Shown in pieces: positions 55,290 through 63,991 of a stretch of 64,000 bases of DNA; positions within the stretch are counted from its first letter, which is position 1, and each line of letters starts with the position of its first letter. Below the pieces are notes generated by a model. It was not told the origin of the DNA. It was given only the letters and a program-made list of their open reading frames with translations, and searched no databases. The translations under genes and the position numbers were made by a program. Location: assembly GCA_937928635.1 (NCBI GenBank), contig CALFWM010000014.1:112819-176818 (forward strand), in the 5' to 3' direction. The DNA comes from an uncultured Sulfitobacter sp. (GTDB lineage Bacteria; Pseudomonadota; Alphaproteobacteria; Rhodobacterales; Rhodobacteraceae).

Positions 55290-56459
55290 ATGAAACATCA
55301 CCTTAGAAATTCAATTGCCACCCTTGCCATGTTTAGCGCCATGGGCAGCACCGCCCTAGCAGAGGACATAAAGATCGGCATGATTGTCACTCTGTCCGGC
55401 CCACCCGCGGCCCTTGGTCAGCAGATCGTGGATGGCTTTCAACTGGCGCTCGATCAGAAAGACGGCAAACTGGGCGGGCAAAGCATTGAACTGATTGTTG
55501 AGGATGATGAGCTGAAACCTGATGTGGCGCTGCTCAAAGCGACGTCACTGGTGGAGCGTGACGGGGTCGACATCGTGGTGGGCACGGTCTTTTCCAACAT
55601 GTTGCAGGCGATTTTCAAACCCATCGTACAGTCAGAGACCTTTCTGATCAGCCCCAACGCCGGCCCCTCCACCTTTGCCGGGCGCAATTGCAACCCGTAT
55701 TTCTTTGCGGTGTCGTATCAAAATAACCAAAATGCCGAAATCAGCGGACTGGTTGCCAATGAAGAGGGGTATGAAAACGTCTTTATGATGGTGCCCAACT
55801 ATCAGGCCGGGCGTGACAATATCGAAGGGTTCAAACAGACCTTTAACGGCACCGTCACCGATGAGGTGCTGACGCCGTTGGGCCATCAGGATTTTTCGGC
55901 AGAGCTGGCGCGCATGTCCACCTCTGGCTCCGATGCGGCCTATATCTTTATGCCCGGTGGCATGGGCGTGCGGCTGGTCAAACAATTTGACAATGCCGGG
56001 TTAAGCGAAAGCATGAAATTCCTTTCGGTTTTCACAACGGATGAAACCACATTGCCGGGGCAAAAGGATGCCGCGGTGGGCATGTTGTCTGCGGGGACAT
56101 GGGCGCCGGACATGCCCAATGACGCCAATCAGGCCTTTGTCAGCGCCTTTGAGGCCAAGTATGATTATGTGCCGGGGTCCTATGCGATGCAGGCCTTTGA
56201 AACGGCCAATCTGATAGACAGTGCGATTGCCAAAACGGGCGGCGACATGAGCGACAAGGACGCCTTGCGTGGCGCGATCAAGGCGGCGGAGTTCACCTCT
56301 GTGCGGGGGAATTTTGCGTTCAATAACAACCATTACCCGATCCAGGACTTTCACATGACCAAGGTGGTCAAGCGCGATGATGGCAAATTCCACACCTCAT
56401 TCGTGCGCACGATTGCGACGGATTATGCGGATAGTTTTGCGCAAGACTGCAAAATGTAA
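55290..56459 (+). CDS. Branched-chain-type ABC transporter substrate-binding protein
   Basis: A 389-aa LivK-like periplasmic binding protein. Signal peptide (HLRNSIATLAMFSAMGSTAL) cleaves before EDIKIGM; then IVTLSGPPAALGQQIVDGFQ, the type-I periplasmic binding fold, and DIVVGTVFSNMLQAIF. It binds an amino acid or an aromatic/carboxylic compound and hands it to the permeases. ATG at 55290 follows GAGGGAG. A stem-loop follows (56466), which would reduce read-through to the permease genes. Confidence 0.88.
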   Translation: MKHHLRNSIATLAMFSAMGSTALAEDIKIGMIVTLSGPPAALGQQIVDGFQLALDQKDGKLGGQSIELIVEDDELKPDVALLKATSLVERDGVDIVVGTVFSNMLQAIFKPIVQSETFLISPNAGPSTFAGRNCNPYFFAVSYQNNQNAEISGLVANEEGYENVFMMVPNYQAGRDNIEGFKQTFNGTVTDEVLTPLGHQDFSAELARMSTSGSDAAYIFMPGGMGVRLVKQFDNAGLSESMKFLSVFTTDETTLPGQKDAAVGMLSAGTWAPDMPNDANQAFVSAFEAKYDYVPGSYAMQAFETANLIDSAIAKTGGDMSDKDALRGAIKAAEFTSVRGNFAFNNNHYPIQDFHMTKVVKRDDGKFHTSFVRTIATDYADSFAQDCKM

Positions 56460-56465
56460 ACGGCG

Positions 56466-56506
56466 CCAAGGGGCGCGTGTGCCAACGCGATGCGCGCCCC
56501 TTTTGG
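56466..56506 (+). terminator. Attenuating stem-loop between livK- and livH-type genes
   Basis: CCAAGGGGCGCG (56466-56477) and CGCGCCCCTTTTGG (56493-56506) form a stem of 10 or more pairs with a T-rich right arm. Such partial terminators commonly make binding protein more abundant than permease. Confidence 0.7.
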
Positions 56507-56528
56507 TGTGCCAGAGTAAGGTCTTGTG

Positions 56529-57458
56529 ATGTCGATGACGCTCTTTCTGATCCTGTGCCTCAACGGGGTGCAATACGGCATGCTGCTGTTTTTGATCGCG
56601 GCGGGGCTGACGCTGGTGTTTGGGGTGATGGGGTTTATTAACCTCGCCCACGGTGTGCAGTATATGGTGGGGGCCTATCTGGCGTTCTTTTTCGTGCAGC
56701 TGACCGGCAGCTTTTTTCTGGCGGTGGTGCTGTCACTGGGTGCGGCACTGATCATCGGCTTGCTGCTGGAATATTTCATTTTTCGCCATCTCTATACCCG
56801 CACGCATCTGGATCAGGTGCTGGCGACCTTTGGCATCATCATTTTTCTGAACGAACTGGCCAAGGTGCTGTTTGGTCCCGCCACCCTGTCCCTGTCGCCG
56901 CCAGAACTCTTGTCAGGGTCCATTCAACTGACCGAAACACTGCGCTATCCGGTCTACCGCTTGGTCACGATCTTTATAGGGCTCGCGGTGGCGGTGGGGC
57001 TGTTTTTCGCGGTCAGCTATACCCGCGTGGGCATGTTGATCCGGGCCGGGGCGACAACGCCTGAAATGGTGTCCGCGCTTGGGGTCAACATTCAGCAGCT
57101 GTTTATGATCGTTTTTGGCGTCGGCGCGATGCTGGCCGGGTTTGCAGGCGTGATCGCGGCGCCGATTTTCGCGGTTGAGCCGGGCATGGGCGACAACATC
57201 CTGATTGTCGCCTTTGTGGTGATCATCATCGGGGGCGTGGGCTCCATTGGTGGTGCTTTTGTAGCGGCCTTGCTGGTGGGGTTGATCGACACGCTAGGGC
57301 GCAGCCTTGCCACAATGGTGCTGTCAGCGGTGTTCAACCCGTCCTTTGCGAGCCAGATTGGCCCGGCACTGGCTTCCATGTTGATCTACATCCTGATGGC
57401 GGCAATCCTTGTCTTCCGCCCCAAGGGGTTGTTGCCTGCCAAAGGGGCAAATGCCTGA
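56529..57458 (+). CDS. Branched-chain-type ABC transporter permease (LivH-like)
   Basis: A 309-aa permease with about eight membrane helices. Recognisable blocks are LNGVQYGMLLFLIAAGLTLV, INLAHGVQYMVGAYLAFF and the EAA-like LGVNIQQLFMIVFGVGAMLA. It pairs with the LivM-like gene whose start overlaps its stop by one base (TGATG). An in-frame GTG at 56526 precedes the ATG. Confidence 0.9.
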   Translation: MSMTLFLILCLNGVQYGMLLFLIAAGLTLVFGVMGFINLAHGVQYMVGAYLAFFFVQLTGSFFLAVVLSLGAALIIGLLLEYFIFRHLYTRTHLDQVLATFGIIIFLNELAKVLFGPATLSLSPPELLSGSIQLTETLRYPVYRLVTIFIGLAVAVGLFFAVSYTRVGMLIRAGATTPEMVSALGVNIQQLFMIVFGVGAMLAGFAGVIAAPIFAVEPGMGDNILIVAFVVIIIGGVGSIGGAFVAALLVGLIDTLGRSLATMVLSAVFNPSFASQIGPALASMLIYILMAAILVFRPKGLLPAKGANA

Positions 57459-58405
57459 TGGACCGTCCGCTGATCCTTGCCGCATTTATCTTTGCACTGC
57501 TGTTGGCGCTGCCTCTGCTGCTGCCGCTGTTTGGGGCCGCCTATCTGACCGGGCTGATCATCAAGGCGATGCTGCTGGCCATTGCCGCAATCTCGCTTGA
57601 TCTGTTGATCGGGCATGGCGGCATGGTCAGTCTGGGGCATGCGGCCTTTGTTGGTGTGGGGGCCTATGCAGCGGCCATCGGGCTGGAATCCGGCATTGAA
57701 GACATCCTTGTGCTGCTGCTGATCACCTTGGCGGTGACAGGATTGGTGGCACTCGTCACCGGGACGCTGGCCTTGCGCACAAGTGGTGTTTATCTCCTGA
57801 TGATCACGCTGGCCTTTGGGCAGATGATCTATTTCACGCTGACCTCGCTGGCGGCCTATGGCGGTGATGATGGGCTGACCCTGTGGAACCTCGCAACACT
57901 GTTTGGCAGTGATGTGGTGCAAAATGGGGCTGGGCTCTATTACGTGGTGCTGGGCACCTTGCTGATGGTATGGTGGTTTGTGCACCGGCTCAGCCGGGCG
58001 CGATTTGGCCGGGTGTTGCGCGCGGCGCGTGACAACCCGCAACGCGCCGAAGTCATGGGGTTTGCGGTCAAACGCTACCAATTGGCCGCTTATGTGATTG
58101 CTGCGTTGATCGCGGGTGTTTCGGGGTTGCTGACGGTGCAATACGCCGAGTTTGTCAGCCCCGCACTGGCAACCTGGCAACGCTCGGGTGATTTGATTGT
58201 TGTGGTTGTGCTCGGGGGGCTGGCCAGCCGCAATGGCGCGATATTGGGTGCGTTTTTCATTGTGATTGTGGAGGAAGTTCTGGGATCATTCCTGCATGAA
58301 TGGCGGCTGATTTACGGGCCATTGCTGGTGTTGATGGTGCTGTTTGCCAAGGGCGGGTTAAGCGATTTGTTTGCGCCCAGGGGCACCAGGCGGAGCGCGC
58401 ATTGA
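57458..58405 (+). CDS. Branched-chain-type ABC transporter permease (LivM-like)
   Basis: A 315-aa permease with eight to nine helices. LivM hallmarks are ISLDLLIGHGGMVSLGHAAF, then VYLLMITLAFGQMIYF, and RAARDNPQRAEVMGFAVKRY, the EAA-type loop contacting the ATPase. Start overlaps the LivH-like stop (TGATG). The stop overlaps a potential TTG start of the ATPase gene. Confidence 0.9.
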   Translation: MDRPLILAAFIFALLLALPLLLPLFGAAYLTGLIIKAMLLAIAAISLDLLIGHGGMVSLGHAAFVGVGAYAAAIGLESGIEDILVLLLITLAVTGLVALVTGTLALRTSGVYLLMITLAFGQMIYFTLTSLAAYGGDDGLTLWNLATLFGSDVVQNGAGLYYVVLGTLLMVWWFVHRLSRARFGRVLRAARDNPQRAEVMGFAVKRYQLAAYVIAALIAGVSGLLTVQYAEFVSPALATWQRSGDLIVVVVLGGLASRNGAILGAFFIVIVEEVLGSFLHEWRLIYGPLLVLMVLFAKGGLSDLFAPRGTRRSAH

Positions 58406-58407
58406 CG

Positions 58408-59148
58408 ATGCTGGAAATCCAAAACCTCAACAAGAGCTTTGGCGCGCTGGCGGTCAGTCAGGACATCTCGATTGAGATTGGCGCGGGTCAGTGCCACGCG
58501 CTGATCGGGCCAAATGGCGCGGGTAAAACCACGCTGATCCATCAGATATCAGGCGTGTTGCAGGCCGATTCTGGCGCGGTGCTGCTGGATGGGCAGGACA
58601 TCACCCGCCTGTCGGTCTGGCAGCGGGTGCAGGCGGGATTGGGGCGTACGTTTCAGCTGACCTCTGTCTTGCCCAGCTTTTCGGTGTTGGAAAACATGGC
58701 GATTGCGGCACAGGCCAAAAGAGGTTCCAGCATGCGGTTCTTTCGTGCGGCTGCACAGGAGAGGGCGTTGAACACCATTGCCCATGCCACGGCAGAACGG
58801 GTGGGCCTGTCGGCGCGCACCGATGTTCTGGCCTCTGATCTGTCCCATGGTGAGCTGCGCCTGCTGGAACTGGGCATCGCCCTTGCCGCCAAACCGAAAT
58901 TCCTGCTGCTGGATGAACCCATGGCGGGGCTGGGGCGCACAGAAAGTGCGGCGCTGATCACCCTTTTGGCAGACCTGCGGGGCAGCCTGCCGATGCTTCT
59001 GGTTGAACATGACATGGATGCGATTTTTCAACTGGCGGACAGTGTCAGCGTGCTGGTGGATGGCAAGGTCATCGCGCGGGGCACGCCCGATGCGGTGCGT
59101 GCGGCCCCCGGTGCGCGCGCGGCCTATCTGGGGGAGGGCGCGGCATGA
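58408..59148 (+). CDS. ABC transporter ATP-binding protein (LivG-like)
   Basis: A 246-aa ATPase: Walker A GPNGAGKTT (34-42), signature LSHGELRLLELGIALA (Gly-Glu in place of Gly-Gln, usual for LivG), Walker B FLLLDEPMAGLG, and switch His in LLVEHDMDAIF. ATG 58408 gives the family start; an in-frame TTG at 58402 with better GGAG spacing would add two residues. Overlaps livF by 4 bp. Confidence 0.9.
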   Translation: MLEIQNLNKSFGALAVSQDISIEIGAGQCHALIGPNGAGKTTLIHQISGVLQADSGAVLLDGQDITRLSVWQRVQAGLGRTFQLTSVLPSFSVLENMAIAAQAKRGSSMRFFRAAAQERALNTIAHATAERVGLSARTDVLASDLSHGELRLLELGIALAAKPKFLLLDEPMAGLGRTESAALITLLADLRGSLPMLLVEHDMDAIFQLADSVSVLVDGKVIARGTPDAVRAAPGARAAYLGEGAA

Positions 59149-59846
59149 CAACGCTTGCAAAACTCACTGGCCTGCGGGCGGGCTATGGCAATACCGAGGT
59201 GCTTTTTGGCATTGATCTGGACATTGCAGCGGGGCAGGTCAGCACCCTGATGGGGCGCAACGGCATGGGCAAAACCACGACGGTGCGCTGCCTGATGGGC
59301 CTGTTGAAACCCAGCGCTGGCACGGTCCACGTGACCGGGCAGGACATGACAGGCGCACCCCCCTTTGCGATTGCGCAGGCTGGCATTGGTCTGGTGCCTG
59401 AGGGGCGGCATGTCTTTCCCTCCCTCACGGTGCGTGAAAATCTGCGGGCCACCGCGCGCGCTGTGGCGGATGGCTGGAGCGAGGACAAGGTTTATGACGC
59501 CTTTCCCCGGCTTGCGCAGCGTACCGGGCACTACGGGTTCCAACTGTCCGGTGGAGAGCAGCAAATGCTGGCGATTGGGCGCGCGCTGATGACCAACCCC
59601 AAATTGCTGGTTCTGGATGAGGCGACAGAAGGGCTTGCGCCGCTGATCCGTGCTGAAATCTGGGACATGCTGGCGCGGTTGAAACAGGAAAACCTGTCCA
59701 TTCTGCTGATCGACAAGAACCTGGATGACCTTGCGCGCATTTCTGATCGTTATTTCGTGCTGGAAAAGGGCGAGGTTGTCTGGACCGGCGATTCATCAAG
59801 ATTTGATGCGGAACGCGCCCATTTGGAGCAATTCCTTCATCTTTAG
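59145..59846 (+). CDS. ABC transporter ATP-binding protein (LivF-like)
   Basis: A 233-aa ATPase: Walker A GRNGMGKTT (37-45), signature LSGGEQQMLAIGRALM, Walker B LLVLDEATEGLAP, switch region LLIDKNLDDL (Lys where many family members have Gln or Asp-containing His motif variants). It completes a five-gene importer of the HAAT family. The last gene of the operon; no obvious terminator follows. Confidence 0.9.
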   Translation: MTTLAKLTGLRAGYGNTEVLFGIDLDIAAGQVSTLMGRNGMGKTTTVRCLMGLLKPSAGTVHVTGQDMTGAPPFAIAQAGIGLVPEGRHVFPSLTVRENLRATARAVADGWSEDKVYDAFPRLAQRTGHYGFQLSGGEQQMLAIGRALMTNPKLLVLDEATEGLAPLIRAEIWDMLARLKQENLSILLIDKNLDDLARISDRYFVLEKGEVVWTGDSSRFDAERAHLEQFLHL

Positions 59847-59959
59847 GCCGGACGCCTTAGCCAATCCTTGCCATGGCTTCAGCACACGGGGAATTTGATT
59901 GCCCCCGCTGGCAGATGTCCTAGTATTTGACCCATAGCCACAACAGACAGGATTTCACG

Positions 59960-60805
59960 ATGCAAAAACTGCTCAGATTGCCCCATGTCGGTGTCGTCTT
60001 TTCCCTGATCCTGATGATGGGCCTTTTGACCGCCCCTGCACGTGCCGCAGACCGGGATCAGTTGGAGGCGTTCTTGGAGGTCACAGGCTTTGACGTGGCG
60101 CTGGAAAGCATCCGACTGTCCGCAGACAGCGCACCTGCCATGCTGGGCATTGAGGCGGATGATTTTGGCTCTGAATGGCAACGTCTGGTGCGCGAGGTCT
60201 TTGCGACAGACCTGATGCACGAGATGGCGGTCGATATTCTGGCCGAAACCCTCAGCGATGATTTGCTGACCCATGCGGCAGAGTTTTATGCCGGTGATCT
60301 GGGACAGCGGCTGGTTGAGGTCGAAAACAAATCGCACATGGTGGAAGAGGACGACGTGAAATCCGAAACCGGCGCGGAAATCATTGCCGGCCTTGTGCGT
60401 ATCGGCTCCAAACGTCCGCAGATTTTGCAACGGCTGAATGCGGCGAGCAATACGGAGGACACCTCTGTGCGCTCCATTCAGGAAGTGCAGGTGCGCTTTA
60501 TGATGGCTGCCGCCGCTGCGGGTGTGATTGAGCTGCGCATGGAGGAGCCTGACCTGCGCGAGGCGATCCGCCAACAAGAAGGTGACATGCGGATCTCCAT
60601 CGCAAGAGGCGCGCTGGAAGGGGCGGCCTATACCTATCAGGCATTTTCAGATGAAGAGGTCACGGCCTATGCCGAGGCGCTGGAACACCCGAAAATGCGC
60701 GAGGTCTATGCGCTGATGAACGCGGTGCAGTTTGAGATTATGGCAAACCGGTATGAGGCCGTGGCCCTGCGTCTGGCCGGTATGCAGCCGAGCCAGGAGT
60801 TGTGA
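59960..60805 (+). CDS. DUF2059 family secreted protein, first of a tandem pair
   Basis: A 281-aa exported protein with a signal peptide (VFSLILMMGLLTAPARA, cut before ADRDQLEAF). Family features include LLTHAAEFYAGDLGQRLVEV, the FY..xxGQ motif of DUF2059. Function unknown; mostly helical. ATG at 59960 follows AGGA. It overlaps its paralogue by one base, so the two are coexpressed. Confidence 0.78.
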   Translation: MQKLLRLPHVGVVFSLILMMGLLTAPARAADRDQLEAFLEVTGFDVALESIRLSADSAPAMLGIEADDFGSEWQRLVREVFATDLMHEMAVDILAETLSDDLLTHAAEFYAGDLGQRLVEVENKSHMVEEDDVKSETGAEIIAGLVRIGSKRPQILQRLNAASNTEDTSVRSIQEVQVRFMMAAAAAGVIELRMEEPDLREAIRQQEGDMRISIARGALEGAAYTYQAFSDEEVTAYAEALEHPKMREVYALMNAVQFEIMANRYEAVALRLAGMQPSQEL

Positions 60806-61614
60806 TGCGCGCCTTTTTCCTGTGGCCCGTTTTGATGATGCTGGCGGTTCCCGCCTGGGCAGACGCGCGCCTGACGGTATTGGTTGATGTGCTGCAACTG
60901 CAAGAGGCCGCCCATATTCTGCGCGCCGAAGGGTTGGCCTATGCCGATGATCTGGACGCTGACATGCTAAACGGGCAGGGCGGAGCAGGCTGGCAGGTGC
61001 AGGTGGATGCAATTTATGATGCAGACCGGATGGTCGAACGGGTGCGCAGCGCGCTGGCGCAGGAGCTTGAGGGCGAGGCACTGGAAAATGTGATTACCTA
61101 TTTCGCCTCTGACGTGGGGCAAAAGATTATCTCGCTGGAAAATTCCGCCCGCGAGGCGATGCGCCAAAACGATGTCGAAGAGGCCGCGCGCGCCCGCTAC
61201 GCCGCCCTCGTGGGGCAGGATGACCCGCGCCTTGGGCAGTTGGAAACATTCATTCAGTCCGGGGATATGCTCAACCGCAATGTCACATCCGCGCTGAACT
61301 CCAACTATCAATTCATGCGGGGCATGGCCGATGGCGATGCATTTGAAATGTCTGACGATCAGATCCTGGCGGATGTGGCAGGCGACATGGAAGAGATCAC
61401 AGAGGATACCACGTCGTGGCTCTATGGGTACTTTCTGATGGCCTATTCTCCGCTGAGCGATGCGGAGTTGGCCAGCTACATCAGGTTTTCCCAGACTGAT
61501 GCAGGTGAATCTCTGAACCGTGCTTTGTTTGACGGGTTTGGTACGGCCTATGAGGATATCTCATATGCCTTGGGCCGCGCGGTAGCGCTGAACATGACCG
61601 CACAGGAGTTGTAA
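60805..61614 (+). CDS. DUF2059 family secreted protein, second of the pair
   Basis: A 269-aa exported protein with signal MRAFFLWPVLMMLAVPAWA then DARLTV. It holds VITYFASDVGQKIISLENSA, matching the FYAGDLGQRL block of the preceding gene, and a second related block SYIRFSQTDAGESLNRALFD near the C-terminus. The pair shares general layout but low identity, so the duplication is old. ATG 60805 is favoured by AGGAG spacing over GTG 60802. Confidence 0.75.
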   Translation: MRAFFLWPVLMMLAVPAWADARLTVLVDVLQLQEAAHILRAEGLAYADDLDADMLNGQGGAGWQVQVDAIYDADRMVERVRSALAQELEGEALENVITYFASDVGQKIISLENSAREAMRQNDVEEAARARYAALVGQDDPRLGQLETFIQSGDMLNRNVTSALNSNYQFMRGMADGDAFEMSDDQILADVAGDMEEITEDTTSWLYGYFLMAYSPLSDAELASYIRFSQTDAGESLNRALFDGFGTAYEDISYALGRAVALNMTAQEL

Positions 61615-61660
61615 TGTGGCTTTGAGCTGCGGTATTTGGCTGGGTCCGGCCCTCTTTGCG

Positions 61661-61860
61661 TCTGACGAAATACCGGAAGCATCAAATCCCACGTAACGCG
61701 CCCAAAATCTCTGGTTTCAGGCGGCTTTATAGCGTCCCGTCCTTAACATTAAGCATCGCGTATCGTCAATGTCCCGAGAGCGCGGAGCGCGGCAGGGTAT
61801 CGGTTCGTCAAGTTTCAGGCAGGGCGCTCTTTAGGTGATTCAGGTCTTTCGCATGACGCT
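61661..61860 (+). repeat. Modular intergenic repeat, copy C (nested)
   Basis: Left flank (61661-61722, with ATCTCTGGTTTCAGGCGG) and right flank (61814-61860, TTTCAGGCAGGGCGCTCTTT then AGGTGATTCAGG) match the two ends of copy A at 27382. Between them (61723-61833) is the GGCTTTATAGCGTCCC...GTCAAGTTTCAGGCAGGGCG module also found inverted at 37014. So C has the second module set inside the first. This fills most of the 333-bp gap after the DUF2059 pair. Confidence 0.65.
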
Positions 61861-61891
61861 TTGTCTTGCCTCAAATTATACCCTGGAACAG

Positions 61892-61919
61892 AAAAGGCCG
61901 GCGTGCGCCGGCCTTTTCC
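61892..61919. terminator. Bidirectional terminator after VPLPA-CTERM gene
   Basis: Perfect 12-bp arms (61892-61903 and 61908-61919) with a GTGC loop and A-run/T-run inside the arms, 27 bp beyond the end of the minus-strand gene. Confidence 0.85.
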
Positions 61920-61946
61920 AAAGTCATTTGAAACGTCTCAGGCGGT

Positions 61947-62576
61947 TCAGGCCTTCTTGCGACGACGCATCACGCCGGCACCACCAAGCGCGCTCAGCAA
62001 CAGCAGACCGGCCGCAGGGACAGGAACCGCCGCAGGGTCGACGACCTCAGTGGGGACAACCGTCAATGAGATATCATAGTCTGACACACCCAACAAGCTG
62101 GAAACCCGCAAGAGCACGTTCTGAGAAACGACATCAACGAGACCAAGGTTCTGATCTTCGATCACAACAGTGTTGTCTGTGCCGGTAAAGGTGTTGGCAG
62201 AAATAACCACACCATCGACCAAAAGCTCAAACAGGGACGAGAACGGCGACTGACCACGACGTGATGACTCTGCGTAGTTCAGCAGGTCAAAGCTGACCAT
62301 ACCGCTGAAACCAGTCAGGGAAAATTCATCACTGCCGGTGCCAGTCACGCGACCCACCAGCAAGCTATCGCCAGATGTGGTGAGGTCCAGAACGCCAACA
62401 TCGCCATTACCGGCCCCAGCGGCGTTGCCGGAGACGTCTGCGCCGTCAACGGTAGCAGTACGACGGCCTTCGGTAAAGATACTATCAAAATCGGCAGGGT
62501 TGACAGTAGAGGCGTGACCAGCAGTGGCCGTCAAGATTGCAATGGTTGCAGCCCCAATAGAAAGTTTAATACTCAT
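61947..62576 (-). CDS. VPLPA-CTERM sorting-domain protein
   Basis: A 209-aa exported protein. N-terminal signal peptide (SIKLSIGAATIAILTATAGH then A). C-terminus VPVPAAGLLLLSALGGAGVM then RRRKKA is the VPLPA-CTERM layout: VPxPA box, hydrophobic helix, basic tail, recognised by an exosortase-type system. The mature part is Gly/Ser/Asp-rich and beta-like with few Lys. The exosortase is not in this window. ATG at 62576 follows GAGGA; an upstream frame to 62630 is not signal-like. Confidence 0.85.
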   Translation of the reverse strand: MSIKLSIGAATIAILTATAGHASTVNPADFDSIFTEGRRTATVDGADVSGNAAGAGNGDVGVLDLTTSGDSLLVGRVTGTGSDEFSLTGFSGMVSFDLLNYAESSRRGQSPFSSLFELLVDGVVISANTFTGTDNTVVIEDQNLGLVDVVSQNVLLRVSSLLGVSDYDISLTVVPTEVVDPAAVPVPAAGLLLLSALGGAGVMRRRKKA

Positions 62577-62822
62577 GAACGTTATCCTCGATATATAGTT
62601 CAGGCGACTAACCCCGAGCGGATCAGCCATTCGCGACTTCGTCCTTAATAGGTAGAAGGCAGACTCATGTCCAATTCATTCTCATTTTTAGAGGGTATTG
62701 TCAACGCATTGCGGGCTATTCCGTTCGATCTGTTAAGATTGTATTAAAATCGAACACTATCCTGCCACATTTTGTCTCTGGGCCGCGCAAATCCGTGTTG
62801 CTGAAAGTACAGTTTTGACTGC

Positions 62823-62851
62823 TTGACAGGGCGGCGCTGTCGGCACATAAG
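62823..62851 (+). promoter_or_regulatory. Candidate rplU promoter
   Basis: TTGACA (62823-62828), a 17-bp spacer and CATAAG (62846-62851), giving a leader of about 125 nt before rplU. The -35 is perfect and the -10 matches at four positions. The rest of 62577-62984 holds no gene; the leader contains short GC-rich inverted repeats and may be an L21-type autoregulatory leader, not recognised. Confidence 0.55.
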
Positions 62852-62984
62852 CAGTCACTCCTGCGGGCCCTCTGCAGGAACTGTATATCAATGACGTCCC
62901 CAGAGGACGCGCTGTTTGAGGTGGCCTTGGCCAGAACGCCCGAAACCGGGGACCGTAAGACGCGGAAAAATGAAGGAAGACCAG

Positions 62985-63710
62985 ATGTTTGCGGTCATTA
63001 AGACTGGTGGCAAGCAATATAAAGTAGCCTCGGGCGACATGCTTCGGGTGGAACGTATTGCGGCAAGTGCCGGTGAGAAAGTCATCTTTAACGAAGTGCT
63101 CATGCTTGGTGGCGATAAGCCGCAGGTGGGCGCGCCTTTGGTAAAGGATGCCGGCGTCGAAGCCGAAGTGGTTGACCAGATCAAAGGTGAAAAGGTCATC
63201 AACTTTGTCAAGCGCCGCCGGAAGCACTCCTCCAAGCGCACCAAGGGACACCGTCAAAAGCTAACTTTGGTCAAGATTGGTGAGATCATGGCCTCCGGTG
63301 CAGGCAAGTCCAAAGCGATTGCCGCCGTTGGCACAGGCTCCGTTTCTGCCGCCGCTCTGGCTGCAATCACCGGTGCTGAGGTGGCTGAGAAGCCCGCCAA
63401 GGCCAAAAAGGCACCCGCGAAGAAAGCAGAGCCAAAGGCCGAAAAGCCTGCTGCTGAGGAAAAGAAAGCCGCCCCAAAGAAAGCCGCACCCAAAAAGGCC
63501 GCTTCCAAGGATGGCGATGATCTGACCAACATCTCTGGTGTGGGTCCTGTGATCGTCAAGAAACTGCACGCTGAGGGTGTGACAACCTTCGCACAGATCG
63601 CTGCATGGTCCGATGCGGACGTGGAAGCAATTGAAGAGAAACTGTCGTTCAAAGGTCGGGTTGGTCGCGAAGAGTGGATCAAACAGGCCAAAGAACTGGC
63701 GAAAGGCTAA
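62985..63710 (+). CDS. rplU: 50S ribosomal protein L21 with C-terminal HhH-like extension
   Basis: The first ~103 residues are L21 ([20 protein letters not shown], then [18 protein letters not shown]). A further ~138 residues follow: an Ala/Lys/Pro-rich linker (about 135-180) and a compact C-terminal module [20 protein letters not shown] then [20 protein letters not shown], helix-hairpin-helix-like. Typical L21 lacks this tail. ATG 62985 follows AAGGAAG. It starts the rplU-rpmA operon, with rpmA 11 bp downstream. Confidence 0.93.
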   Translation: MFAVIKTGGKQYKVASGDMLRVERIAASAGEKVIFNEVLMLGGDKPQVGAPLVKDAGVEAEVVDQIKGEKVINFVKRRRKHSSKRTKGHRQKLTLVKIGEIMASGAGKSKAIAAVGTGSVSAAALAAITGAEVAEKPAKAKKAPAKKAEPKAEKPAAEEKKAAPKKAAPKKAASKDGDDLTNISGVGPVIVKKLHAEGVTTFAQIAAWSDADVEAIEEKLSFKGRVGREEWIKQAKELAKG

Positions 63711-63721
63711 GGAGAGACCAA

Positions 63722-63991
63722 ATGGCACATAAAAAAGCAGGCGGCTCATCCCGTAACGGACGCGACTCAGCTGGTCGTCGTCTTGGCGTAAAGAAATACG
63801 GCGGCGAAGTTGTCATTCCCGGCAACATCATCGTGCGTCAGCGCGGCACCAAGTTCTGGCCAGCGCAGGGCGTGGGCATGGGCAAGGATCACACAATCTT
63901 TGCAACCGTTGACGGCAACGTTCAATTCCATAAGGGCTTGAAAAACCGCACGTTTATCTCTGTCCTGCCGGCAGCCAAGGCCGCAGAATAA
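63722..63991 (+). CDS. rpmA: 50S ribosomal protein L27
   Basis: An 89-aa L27. [20 protein letters not shown] then LGVKKYGG is the family start, and [20 protein letters not shown] follows. L27's N-terminus reaches the peptidyl transferase centre. The ATG at 63722 follows AGGAGAG. It is the last complete gene before the window ends. Confidence 0.96.
   Translation: MAHKKAGGSSRNGRDSAGRRLGVKKYGGEVVIPGNIIVRQRGTKFWPAQGVGMGKDHTIFATVDGNVQFHKGLKNRTFISVLPAAKAAE

Noticed and set aside
62757..63257. 166-codon minus-strand frame over the rplU leader and start
   Set aside because: Antisense to rplU and its promoter; no ribosome site or family similarity.
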